A stretch of 14,830 nt of DNA from Phycisphaerae bacterium (GCA_016935885.1 JAFGQA010000161.1:1-14830), one strand, 5' to 3'; shown: positions 8,301 to 14,442, counted from the stretch's first letter. A program made the numbers and translations. The notes: generated by a model not told the origin, from the sequence alone.

Positions 8301-10432
8301 AACAGTCGGTCGGCACGCTTCAGGAGAGGGCCGAGGATTACCAGGATCAGTACCATGCCGAGGCTGGGCGCATCCAGGAGGAGCTGACCCAGCTTGCCGA
8401 TCGCAATCGTGCCCTGCTCGAGGAGGCGCAGGCGCGCGTGGATGGCATGTCCGGGCAAGCAGAGCAAGCCGCACGGCAGCTCTCAGACAGAATCGATGAG
8501 CTTCGGCAGTCGGCGAAGATCGGCGTCACGAACGTAAGTCAGGAACTCGCGGCTTGTCTCAAGGACGCGCTGGAGAAGACTGAGAGGATCCGCAACGATT
8601 CCAATGCTGTTTCCTCGGTCCTCGAGAAGCGCATGAGCCAAACTCAAACGCAGGCCGAGACCGCCATTGGCAGTGCTGAGAAGGCAGTAGCCGCCATTCG
8701 CGAGCAAAGCAAATCGTCGCTGGCCGAGGTCCGAGCGGGCCTCACGCAAATGAACAAGCGGTCTGAACTCCTGCGGCGAGACCTTGTCGGGCTCGGCGAC
8801 GAAGTCAGCGAGGCGGCGGCGAACTCAATGCAGGAACTCGAGCGGACGGCGGCCGGCGCGATCGAGCGAATCCAGACCCTGCAGGAGGCCGCGCGGCAGG
8901 ACGCAGAAGGCAGCCACGAGCGGCTGGTGGAACTCCACCGGCGGGTCGAACAAGGAGCCGAGCAGATCCGGCAGAACGCCACAAAGCTCCTTGACCAGGT
9001 CCAGGAGGGTGCAACCTCGCTACGGCAGCACACGCACGAGCTGCTCGCCCAAGCCCAAAGTGGCTCAGACAAGATCGGCGAACAGGCCGCCAACCTCCTC
9101 ATGCAGGCCCATTCCTCCGCGGAGAGCTTCCGCGACCAGGCCGAGACACTCCTTCGACGCGCGGAGGCCAGCGCCGACGCCATCCGCACAGACGTCCAAG
9201 CCTTCCGCTCCGAGGTCCTCAAGGAATCCGAACAGGTCCGAGACGGAATCACGATCGCCAAGCAGGACATAGCCAAGGCTCAGGAGGAATCCGCACAGGC
9301 CATCAACCAAGCGAAGGAGACACAAAAGGAGATCCGGCAGGAGGCCCGAACGGAAGCGGAAGACCTGTACAAACGCGCCGATCACGTCGCCTCTCAGGCC
9401 CGCGAGCAAGCCACCCAGGCCGTCGATTACGCAAGGGCGATCCAGGAAGAGACCCAGAAGGAAGCGGCGAACATCCTTAACCGTGTCAACGAGCTCTCCG
9501 AGCGTGCCAGCGAAATCCTCAACATGCCCCAGGCATTGGTTGAGGAAGCCAACCGTCGCGCTACAGCACTGTCGGACCTGTCCAAACAGGTCTCCTCCAC
9601 CGTCAGGCAGCTCGCCGCGGCAAACACCGATGCCCAACAGAACAGGGCGGAACTGGACCAGGTCAACGAATCCGCCGACGAGAAGCTCGGGCTCCTCAAG
9701 CATCACACGGCAAGAGTGGGCCAGCTCGTTGGCATCATCCGCCAACTCTACGGCACGATGGACGCCAGGATTGAGCGCCTCCGAAGCCGCCTCAGCCAAG
9801 CCGACGACCTTTTTCAGAGCGTGCCCGCGGAAATTGACCATCTGCGTAAGGCTCTTGCCGACGAGGCGGACGATGTGCTCGCCGCAGCACGCAAGCCCTT
9901 GACAAGGCCAGCCCCTGTCAAGGGCGAGCAGGCGACAGCAAAAGAAGCACTCCTGGCAAACCAGCCACAGCGGCAGGGCCAGGCCTCGCCGGCAACGCAC
10001 ACACAGAAGCGAGCGCCCGCCCCGCGACCGGCGGCTCCCGCCCCCCGGCAGGCAGCGCCCGCTCCAGCAGCAGGGCCACCGGCTCCAGTACACGCGTCCA
10101 TCCGCGACGCCAAGGCACCAAACCAGCGAGCCACGAGTGACAACCCATCTCCAAGCCCCGGTGCTGGCGTCCCGCCGGTTCCACATCGTGGGACAGACGC
10201 CGGCGCCACAACGAGCCGCGGGGCAGGCTCCAAGGCCGCAGCCACGGTTCCGATCGGCCAAGGTTCGCTCGGTGAGCTTGTCCAACGCAATCAGAAGCTC
10301 AACGAATGGCTGCGTGACGTCCTGGGCGAGGAGCACATCAGGACCGCGGAATCGAGCCGCGCCACATCCGCTCGAAAACCGCAAGACCACTCAAAAGGCG
10401 GCTCCCCCTCTGAAACGGTGTTCAAGAAGTGA
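5366..10432 (+). CDS. ExeA-like AAA+ ATPase (PEP-CTERM locus type) fused to a giant coiled-coil rod
   Basis: This protein has 1688 residues; family members I know are usually only a few hundred. Residues 1-270 are a complete ATPase: MYCEFFGLTALPFNNTPDP, Walker A GEVGSGKT (50-57), Walker B VVILDEAQ (126-133), a sensor-1-like MLGQPEL (161-167), arginine candidates in QRIFRTF (181-187), and a sensor-2-like GIPRLINQICDNAML (231-245). A ~100-residue linker follows. Residues 370-1510 are almost uninterrupted Ala/Glu/Gln/Arg-rich helix with an 18-residue period and two adjacent 93-residue repeats (499-591, 592-684). Residues ~1512-1629 are Pro/Ala-rich, and 1630-1660 contain a probable helix (SLGELVQRNQKLNEWL). 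No signal peptide or membrane helix is visible, so it is probably cytoplasmic. Related ATPases sit in exopolysaccharide loci, where a role in secretion is presumed. Here I infer a motor with a long scaffold or tether. The frame is continuous with no sign of a frameshift join. Confidence 0.9.
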   Translation: MYCEFFGLTALPFNNTPDPRFFFETPDHEEALASLFYAAEERKGFVLVTGEVGSGKTLLSRLLLNRLGSAARTAVISNTRLSGQALLMAICREFDIDVQDGETTSDLSHLLEQYLLDQYSRDRLAVVILDEAQNLPMQTFEELRMLGNLEADDAKLLQVLMLGQPELQDAFRTPSMRQLHQRIFRTFHLRALTKDLTAGYVQHRLQVAGLPDDEEIFDADALDAVYHHSEGIPRLINQICDNAMLAAYTESTRQVSAKLVNEVVEQMMALTVTTQNPPPRRAVARQLLNAPEHTGFQSSPNAASTVSPDSDTAAYETSPDQPQHAGPLMHRMMQRLEAMEGVLTEIQGGRRSSGDSAREAAFQSQAVHEMRQHVSDLLRQAAANTREAEERIRNMYEEAHRSSDRLTKQTADILNEAKSDTQKTNEHMRELLAEAQRSSERMRKEANDELREAREQNVKLQEQFKQLIEEAHAHAETRQHQASQSATQEQAELEATRQMRRQAAEMLEQVTATSKEAKQQMHDLLNRANATTQRLEGTAKETLGEAEKQNAVLQAQAKHLLKEVHAYANGQQERISELLSQERAEFDAAQQMRRQAAEMLKQVEATTQNANERLVRILDEAGSASDHVERQAAETLGETERQNAALRDQVDKLLDEVRAQAESHGARVAETIEQEQAQFQAARDQVGELTDRMKKRAEETDRQCGEMLGYVKTQTEKMGARLDGLSDLARTRADELNTSMDAFMRQMRQRVEESNERLLETASTTQAEVQATRQALDIAKEQTLAEAQAARSKADHILEQTNDLLLKTREKTTSLLTGLETQITEQTDKAAKAWQTAIAEGSQTLTDLRAKLDETRLLTDRSRAELESLVHKAAKELAASREAFEGGITAHRTAIAALSTSADNVRQDTARRFDEARKELDATTEKHRQALRQRVIKFVGNTDGHVSSAEARVAKTIESLENELKVASETADRIYTELQQSVGTLQERAEDYQDQYHAEAGRIQEELTQLADRNRALLEEAQARVDGMSGQAEQAARQLSDRIDELRQSAKIGVTNVSQELAACLKDALEKTERIRNDSNAVSSVLEKRMSQTQTQAETAIGSAEKAVAAIREQSKSSLAEVRAGLTQMNKRSELLRRDLVGLGDEVSEAAANSMQELERTAAGAIERIQTLQEAARQDAEGSHERLVELHRRVEQGAEQIRQNATKLLDQVQEGATSLRQHTHELLAQAQSGSDKIGEQAANLLMQAHSSAESFRDQAETLLRRAEASADAIRTDVQAFRSEVLKESEQVRDGITIAKQDIAKAQEESAQAINQAKETQKEIRQEARTEAEDLYKRADHVASQAREQATQAVDYARAIQEETQKEAANILNRVNELSERASEILNMPQALVEEANRRATALSDLSKQVSSTVRQLAAANTDAQQNRAELDQVNESADEKLGLLKHHTARVGQLVGIIRQLYGTMDARIERLRSRLSQADDLFQSVPAEIDHLRKALADEADDVLAAARKPLTRPAPVKGEQATAKEALLANQPQRQGQASPATHTQKRAPAPRPAAPAPRQAAPAPAAGPPAPVHASIRDAKAPNQRATSDNPSPSPGAGVPPVPHRGTDAGATTSRGAGSKAAATVPIGQGSLGELVQRNQKLNEWLRDVLGEEHIRTAESSRATSARKPQDHSKGGSPSETVFKK
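6473..9277 (+). repeat. In-gene 18-residue (54-base) helical repeat region
   Basis: The rod domain can be cut into consecutive 18-residue units. From 6473 the units run MRQHVSDLLRQAAANTRE, then AEERIRNMYEEAHRSSDR, then LTKQTADILNEAKSDTQK, then TNEHMRELLAEAQRSSER, all in register. Six more register units run from 8954 to 9277, for example GAEQIRQNATKLLDQVQE and GATSLRQHTHELLAQAQS. Between these ends the pattern is weaker but the composition is the same. Eighteen residues equal five helical turns at 3.6 residues per turn, a period known from straight or slightly right-handed coiled coils rather than the heptad left-handed type. The repeats are diverged in DNA, so this is protein-level repetition and not a simple DNA repeat. 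Confidence 0.85.
6860..7417 (+). repeat. Two tandem 279-base (93-residue) units in the ATPase rod
   Basis: Units at 6860-7138 and 7139-7417 both begin MRRQAAEML(E/K)QV and contain AAETLGETERQN or its close variant AKETLGEAEKQN at the same offset. Both end in an ERAEFDAAQQ / EQAQFQAARD type segment. Each unit is 93 residues, which is five 18-residue repeats plus three residues. The preceding 129 residues (6473-6859) equal seven repeats plus three and end with the related AELEATRQ, so they look like an extended older copy. Confidence 0.85.
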
Positions 10433-10443
10433 TGTCTCAACTT

Positions 10444-10604
10444 GCATCTCGGGTGTCCCGCCCGCGTGTCGCACAGACCACTGTGCCACGCGTGCCACCG
10501 GCAGCTTGCCTGCCTGTGCGTGTCCGGAGCAGTTCACGCTTGCCCGCGACTGTGGCACGGGCGCCAAAGCCCGTGAACCCACCGCCTTTGGCGGCGGTGC
10601 CACA
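10444..10604. repeat. GTGGCAC-family inverted repeats, spacer copy downstream of the ATPase gene
   Basis: The right part forms a perfect stem, CACGGGC (10556-10562) with GCCCGTG (10569-10575), loop GCCAAA. An outer pair, TGTGGCAC (10551-10558) with GTGCCACA (10597-10604), encloses a second hairpin (ACCGCC/GGCGGT), so the whole could fold as a branched structure or cruciform; the two stems that use CAC are alternatives. The left part (10480-10505, CACTGTGCCACGCGTGCC then GGCAGC) closely matches 14230-14252 in the other spacer. This is REP-like intergenic DNA. Confidence 0.65.
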
Positions 10605-10637
10605 GGTGCATCCAACCGTGAAGTGCTTTAACGCCGT

Positions 10638-10707
10638 GGCTTGCCGTTTGGCGGACCTGCCCGCAGGCAGACGTGTTAACCGTTTACGTTGTTTCTGCGA
10701 GGCTTCC
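10638..10707. repeat. Dispersed intergenic repeat, copy B
   Basis: This is the partner of the copy at 38-92, in the same orientation. The shared left block is 18 identical bases. An extra GC-rich segment (10656-10673) then interrupts it, and the right block around GTTGTTTCTGCG matches at 27 of 33 bases by eye. Both copies lie just beyond the 3' end of a minus-strand gene or between convergent genes, a usual place for such elements. Confidence 0.7.
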
Positions 10708-10751
10708 TGCACGTTCTGGCAGTCCGGCGTCTTCAACGCTTCGGCTTTGTG

Positions 10752-10773
10752 AAGTCTCGACGTGTCGAGCTTT
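10752..10773. terminator. Possible bidirectional terminator hairpin between ATPase gene and topA
   Basis: CTCGAC (10756-10761) and GTCGAG (10764-10769) are perfectly complementary, and AAG/CTT extends the stem after one unpaired base. It lies 24 bases past the topA stop on the minus strand. The loop is very tight and the T-run is only three bases, so a strong rho-independent terminator is doubtful. Confidence 0.3.
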
Positions 10774-10796
10774 CGGTGTCGCGCTTCAACGCGCCC

Positions 10797-13700
10797 CTAC
10801 GGCGTCGCCGCCTCCGCCACCTCACGCAACAGCCCCGGCGGGGCCTCCATCGTTGCCTTGCAGCTTGGGTAGGCCGAGCAGCCCAAAAACCGGCCCGTTC
10901 GCCCCATCCGCAGCAGCATCTTCGAACCGCACTCGGGGCACGAGACATCCGTCTCGATCGGCTTCGCCCTCTCCGGAGCGGGCATCTCCTCCGCCCCCCG
11001 CTTCTTGGCCTCACCCCTCAGGTTTGCCGTCGCCTTGCAGTGGACGCAACTGAAGAACGGACCGAACCGGCCGGTCCGGATCGTCATCTCCCCGCCGCAG
11101 TCAAAACAGGTCAACGGACCCTCCGGCCACGTTTCTACCACCGGGCGCCCCGTCCGTGTCCAAGCGAACCCGGGCGGCGGCGGCCCCAACGCCGCGATCT
11201 CCTCCGCTGTCAGGCGTTCCGCCTTGCCACGGGGCCTGCCGTTACCGTTGCTAAGCCCGTTGCCGTTTCTCGGGCCGCGGCCGTTCGGTGTCTCCGGCGG
11301 CACATCCGGAATCTCGCCCGCTGCCTCCAGTTTCTTCAGGTGCTCGAGCTTGTCCATCGGCATCGCATTGCGGCACTTCGGGAATCCCGAGCAGCTCAGG
11401 AACGGCCCACGACGACTGGCGCGAATCACCATCGGTCGGCCGCACTTGTCGCAACGCGCACCCGCCATCTTGGGCTTTGGCTTCTCCACGTAGACGCCCT
11501 CTGGCAAAGGACACGTGGCCTTGCACTTCGGGTACTTGCTGCATCCCAGAAACGACCGGCCTCGCGAGAACTTCACTTGCATCGGAGCGCCGCACTCGTG
11601 GCACGCCTGCGTGATCTCTTCAGGCTTGACCTTCTTCAGCGGCACGCCACCCTCCGTGCAGGGCTTCGTGCCGGTGCATTCCGGATAACCCGAGCAGCCC
11701 AAGAACGGCCCAAGCCGGCTGCGACGCAGGACCATCCGCTTGCCACACACGTCGCAGGGCTCCGTGATCTCGATAGGCTCGATGATCTTCCCGTCTTGGT
11801 CCACGTTCCTGGCGACCTGGCATTCCGGATACCCCGTACACGACAGGAAGCGACCGTTCCTCCCAAACCGATATACCATCGGCCTGCCACACGTCTCGCA
11901 GGTGTAGTCGCTGGGCTCCGCCCGGACCCCTTCCATCTCCTGGTGAGCCCTTGCCAGCGCCACCTTAAACGGGTCATAGAACTCGTGGAGGACCTCGTGC
12001 CAATCCAGATGCCGCTCCGCGATCTTGTCCAGTTCGTCCTCTATATGGTTGGTAAACCGAACGTCCATGACCCTGGGAAAGTGCGCCACCAGCTTCTGGG
12101 TCACGATCTGGCCCCGCGCCGTCGGGTGGAAACGCCGCTCCGCCTGCTCCACGTAGCCCCGGTCCTGGATGGTCTTGATAATCGCCGCGTACGTGCTCGG
12201 TCGCCCAATCCCCTCGGCCTCCATCGCCTTGACCAACGACGCCTCGGTGTACCGCGGGGGCGGCGAAGTAAACCGCTGTTTCGGCTCGATGGCCACGGGC
12301 GCGACGCGCTGCCCCACTTCCAACGCTGGCAACATCGGCTTGTCGCCGTTCGCCGGCACGCCCAAGACCTTGTAGAATCCGTCGAACACCAGCACTCGAC
12401 CCATCGCCTTGAACACGACCTCGCCAGTTGAAAACGAGGAACCGCGGGTTTCAGCCCGCGCGGCCCCTCCAGGGGCAGACGGGTCAGCTTGTTGATCCGT
12501 GGCACAGGCGTCGCACTTGTGTTGGATCTCGGCCGAAATCAAGACCGTCGTCGCATCCCACTCTGCCGGCGACATCTGGCACGCCACAAAGCGGTTCCAA
12601 ACCAGCGTGTACAGCTTGTGCTGGTCCGGTGTCATGTGCCCCTTTATCGCCGTCGGCGTCCGCCTCACGTCCGTCGGCCGGATTGCCTCGTGCGCTTCCT
12701 GGGCCTTCTTCGCACTCCCATACCGATTGGGCTTCGGGGGCAGGTAACGATCGCCGCAAGTCTCCCGGATCAGGTCGCGCACCGCATCGATCGATTCCGC
12801 CGACAAGTTTGTCGAATCCGTCCGCATGTACGTGATCAGGCCGACGTTGCCTTCGCCGGTCTGGATGTCGATCCCCTCGTAGAGCGACTGGGCGATCTTC
12901 ATCGTCTTCGACGTCCCGAACCGGAGCTGATTCGCTGCCGCCTGCTGCAAGGTGGCCGTCGTAAACGGCGCCGAGGGCCTGCTGATCGACCGCTTCGTGT
13001 CGATCGACTTGATCCGGAATTCTGGCGCCTGCGAGACCGACGTCTCGCCCACCAGTTCGATCTGCTTCAGCCCGAGATGTGCATACTGCTCCCAATCGCG
13101 GCTGACGACCTTCGTGACGCGGAAGCCCATCGACTCGACTACCGGCCGCACGGCATCAACGGCGCTGAAGAAGCTGGCCACGGCCCCGGCATCCTGACCC
13201 TCCGGCGCTCCAGGCGTGTCGGTGCCCTGATTCCCCGATATTCTCCTCGCGCTCTGAGGTCCCGACGTGCCCGACTGGCCTTCAGGCTTGAAGGGCCGCC
13301 CCGATACTTGAACCAACGACGCCTCGATACAGCCCGACTTCTCCACCCACGCCGCACGGTCCTTCGCTGATTGCTGATGGCTGATTGTCGACAGCGCCTT
13401 CGCAAGCTCGGCGGCCTGCTCGGCCGACGGCGTGAACACGCCTTCTACCGCCCAGCTCTCCTGCGGCTCAAACGCCCGGATCTCATCCTCTCTCCCAACG
13501 ATCATCCGGACCGCGACCGACTGCACGCGGCCTGCCGACAGACCCTTGGCCACCTTCTTCCACAGTAGCGGCGAAAGCTCGTACCCCACCACCCGATCGA
13601 GAATGCGGCGGGCTTGCTGCGCGTCCACCTTGGCCGTGTCAATCTCACGCGGGTGCGCGAACGCCTCCGCGACCGCGGACCTTGTAATCTCGTTGAACAC

Positions 13701-14111
13701 CACCCGCCTGATCTTCTCCGGCGGCAGTGAAAGTGCGTATGTCAGATGCCACGCAATCGCCTCGCCCTCGCGGTCAAGGTCGGTCGCCAGGTATATGAGC
13801 GGGGCCTTCGCGGCGGCCTTCTTCAGTTCCTCGACGACCTTCTCGCGGCCCGACAGGATCTCGTAGGTCGGCTCGAAGTTGCGGCCGGGATCGATGCCAT
13901 ACCGCCTCGGCGGCAGGTCGCGCACGTGCCCCTTGCACGCCTTCACGACGTAGCCACGCCCCAGGTACTTGTTGATCGTCTTGGCCTTCGCCGGCGACTC
14001 AACGATCACGAGCGCCTTGGCCCCGTCGCCGCCCGATCCGGCCGAACCGCTCGTGTCCGACCGTGACGCTGCCTTCCTCGTCTGTGAAGCCCCCTTGGTC
14101 ATAGCTCCCAT
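10797..14111 (-). CDS. topA: DNA topoisomerase I (type IA) with six C-terminal zinc fingers
   Basis: This 1104-residue enzyme relaxes negatively supercoiled DNA by a transient 5'-phosphotyrosine link. The Toprim domain carries LVIVESPAKA (E38) and ATDLDREGEAIAWHL (D111, D113, E115), the metal-binding acidic residues. The active-site tyrosine is Y428 in GLITYMRTDST, and EAEGIGRPSTYAAII (631-645) is the conserved Topo I core. Six C4 zinc modules fill the C-terminus, at about 738-764, 786-812, 837-863, 887-913, 1002-1025 and 1058-1084, with an Asn/Gly-rich linker at 945-963. Y428 lies about 110 residues later than the equivalent E. coli tyrosine because of an N-terminal extension and insertions at about 225-260 and 275-312. 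A third insertion lies at 529-563. ATG 14111 has AGGA four bases away; ATG 14102 is an alternative start. The catalytic residues are intact, so I expect an active housekeeping enzyme. Confidence 0.97.
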   Translation of the reverse strand: MGAMTKGASQTRKAASRSDTSGSAGSGGDGAKALVIVESPAKAKTINKYLGRGYVVKACKGHVRDLPPRRYGIDPGRNFEPTYEILSGREKVVEELKKAAAKAPLIYLATDLDREGEAIAWHLTYALSLPPEKIRRVVFNEITRSAVAEAFAHPREIDTAKVDAQQARRILDRVVGYELSPLLWKKVAKGLSAGRVQSVAVRMIVGREDEIRAFEPQESWAVEGVFTPSAEQAAELAKALSTISHQQSAKDRAAWVEKSGCIEASLVQVSGRPFKPEGQSGTSGPQSARRISGNQGTDTPGAPEGQDAGAVASFFSAVDAVRPVVESMGFRVTKVVSRDWEQYAHLGLKQIELVGETSVSQAPEFRIKSIDTKRSISRPSAPFTTATLQQAAANQLRFGTSKTMKIAQSLYEGIDIQTGEGNVGLITYMRTDSTNLSAESIDAVRDLIRETCGDRYLPPKPNRYGSAKKAQEAHEAIRPTDVRRTPTAIKGHMTPDQHKLYTLVWNRFVACQMSPAEWDATTVLISAEIQHKCDACATDQQADPSAPGGAARAETRGSSFSTGEVVFKAMGRVLVFDGFYKVLGVPANGDKPMLPALEVGQRVAPVAIEPKQRFTSPPPRYTEASLVKAMEAEGIGRPSTYAAIIKTIQDRGYVEQAERRFHPTARGQIVTQKLVAHFPRVMDVRFTNHIEDELDKIAERHLDWHEVLHEFYDPFKVALARAHQEMEGVRAEPSDYTCETCGRPMVYRFGRNGRFLSCTGYPECQVARNVDQDGKIIEPIEITEPCDVCGKRMVLRRSRLGPFLGCSGYPECTGTKPCTEGGVPLKKVKPEEITQACHECGAPMQVKFSRGRSFLGCSKYPKCKATCPLPEGVYVEKPKPKMAGARCDKCGRPMVIRASRRGPFLSCSGFPKCRNAMPMDKLEHLKKLEAAGEIPDVPPETPNGRGPRNGNGLSNGNGRPRGKAERLTAEEIAALGPPPPGFAWTRTGRPVVETWPEGPLTCFDCGGEMTIRTGRFGPFFSCVHCKATANLRGEAKKRGAEEMPAPERAKPIETDVSCPECGSKMLLRMGRTGRFLGCSAYPSCKATMEAPPGLLREVAEAATP
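10860..11900 (-). other. Six zinc-finger modules of topoisomerase I
   Basis: Five modules keep the family pattern CX2CG(R/K/A/S)xM, then a Cys in FL(S/G)C, then CX5C ending in YPEC, YPKC, FPKC or YPSC. Module five (C1002, C1005, C1022, C1025) differs, with CFDC and CVHC, that is CX2C at both ends, and is shorter. These modules usually bind single-stranded DNA and may contact RNA polymerase. E. coli TopA has three zinc-ribbon motifs plus degenerate ribbons, so six intact sites is a generous set. Confidence 0.9.
12423..12527 (-). repeat. In-frame segment of topA derived from intergenic repeat DNA
   Basis: About 35 codons (residues 529-563) sit where typical topoisomerases I have only a few residues, between TTVLISAE and VVFKAMGRVLVFDG. 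The DNA carries hairpins typical of spacer repeats: CGCGGG/CCCGCG (12443-12460, loop TTTCAG) and CCCCT/AGGGG (12464-12475). Positions 12500-12529 also match spacer positions 14200-14229 at 26 of 30 bases. The match begins with TGGCACAGGCGTC and ends with TGTTGGATC. In the topA copy the CACAGGC/GCCTGTG stem is decayed. The encoded peptide (IQHKCDACATDQQ and so on) has no resemblance to topoisomerase sequence that I know. Confidence 0.75.
13366..13387 (-). repeat. GCTGATT-type low-complexity tract inside topA
   Basis: On the plus strand the segment reads as three imperfect copies of a GCTGATTG/GCTGATGG unit of 7-8 bases. It encodes TISHQQSAK (residues 242-250) in an extra segment before the predicted domain II region. 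Tracts of this type, whose reverse reads ATCAGCAATCAGC, are familiar intergenic filler in some planctomycete genomes. An origin by insertion is therefore plausible but less certain than for the segment at 12423-12527. Confidence 0.5.
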
Positions 14112-14131
14112 AACTTCCTGTCAGAAAGTAC

Positions 14132-14140
14132 ATTACAGCA
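14132..14140 (-). promoter_or_regulatory. Possible extended -10 promoter element of topA
   Basis: On the minus strand the bases read TGCTGTAAT, which fits an extended -10 (TGN followed by TATAAT with one mismatch). It lies 21 bases before the ATG at 14111. The -35 position at 17-base spacing (CGATTC) is poor, which extended -10 promoters tolerate. The call rests on a short motif only. Confidence 0.35.
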
Positions 14141-14198
14141 GACACCCGCACCGAGAATCGCATGGCACGGTAGCCCGCAGCCAACGCCCGAGGCCAAC

Positions 14199-14252
14199 TG
14201 TGGCACAGGCGTCTCGCCTGTGTTGGATCACTGTGCCGCGTGCCGCGGCAGC
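14199..14252. repeat. GTGGCAC-family inverted repeat, spacer copy upstream of topA
   Basis: CACAGGC (14204-14210) and GCCTGTG (14216-14222) form a perfect 7-base stem with the loop GTCTC. The following block, CACTGTGCCGCGTGCCGC then GGCAGC (14230-14252), matches 10480-10505 apart from small gaps. The hairpin part also matches 12500-12529 inside topA. So three related copies exist in this window, two in spacers and one in coding DNA. Confidence 0.7.
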
Positions 14253-14349
14253 ATCGCCGAGCGTATATCGGCCTCGGCCTTACAATCCTGAACGACTAAT
14301 CGCTCACGGTCCTGGGAAGCAGGCGGGGGACCCTAGCACCTCGCCGGAC

Positions 14350-14442
14350 CCCTGTCAATCTACAATTCACAATCAACGATCCGAAGTCCGAAATCCGGAC
14401 GCCAAGACCGCAATCCAGGAACCGCGACCCAAAACCACAATG
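14350..14442. repeat. TCCGAA/CAATC-type low-complexity spacer tract
   Basis: Short imperfect units recur here (ACAATTCACAATCAACGATC, then CCGAAGTCCGAAATCCGG, then GCAATCC). Read on the minus strand it gives the pattern RISDFGSLIVNC. I recognise that as the common spurious translation of intergenic filler repeats rather than a real protein. No function is known to me. Confidence 0.55.

Larger units (their letters stand above)
10433..10796. other. Convergent spacer packed with hairpins and dispersed repeats
   Basis: No gene is supported in these 364 bases, which lie between the ends of the ATPase gene and topA. The spacer carries GCACAG/CTGTGC (10471-10486, 4-base loop), a repeated GTGCCAC (10483 and 10492), the compound hairpin at 10551-10604, dispersed-repeat copy B (10638-10707), and a CTCGAC/GTCGAG dyad (10756-10769). 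Any of these may help end transcription of the two facing genes, but none has the U-run of a classical intrinsic terminator. Confidence 0.7.

Noticed and set aside
9065..10390. 441-codon minus-strand open frame opposite the ATPase rod
   Set aside because: It has Leu/Gly/Val-rich repetitive composition produced by reading the Ala/Glu/Gln repeat on the reverse strand. Other reverse frames do the same at 6431-7060 and 7640-8200.
10689..12431. 580-codon plus-strand open frame opposite topA
   Set aside because: It starts inside the repeat-filled spacer, is His/Arg/Pro-rich and runs antisense to well-conserved topoisomerase coding sequence. The same applies to the frame at 12489-13370.
12423..12527. 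Frameshift or assembly error as the cause of the extra topA segment
   Set aside because: Conserved topoisomerase sequence resumes in the same frame on both sides, the length is a whole number of codons, and the DNA matches a nearby repeat, so an in-frame insertion explains it better.
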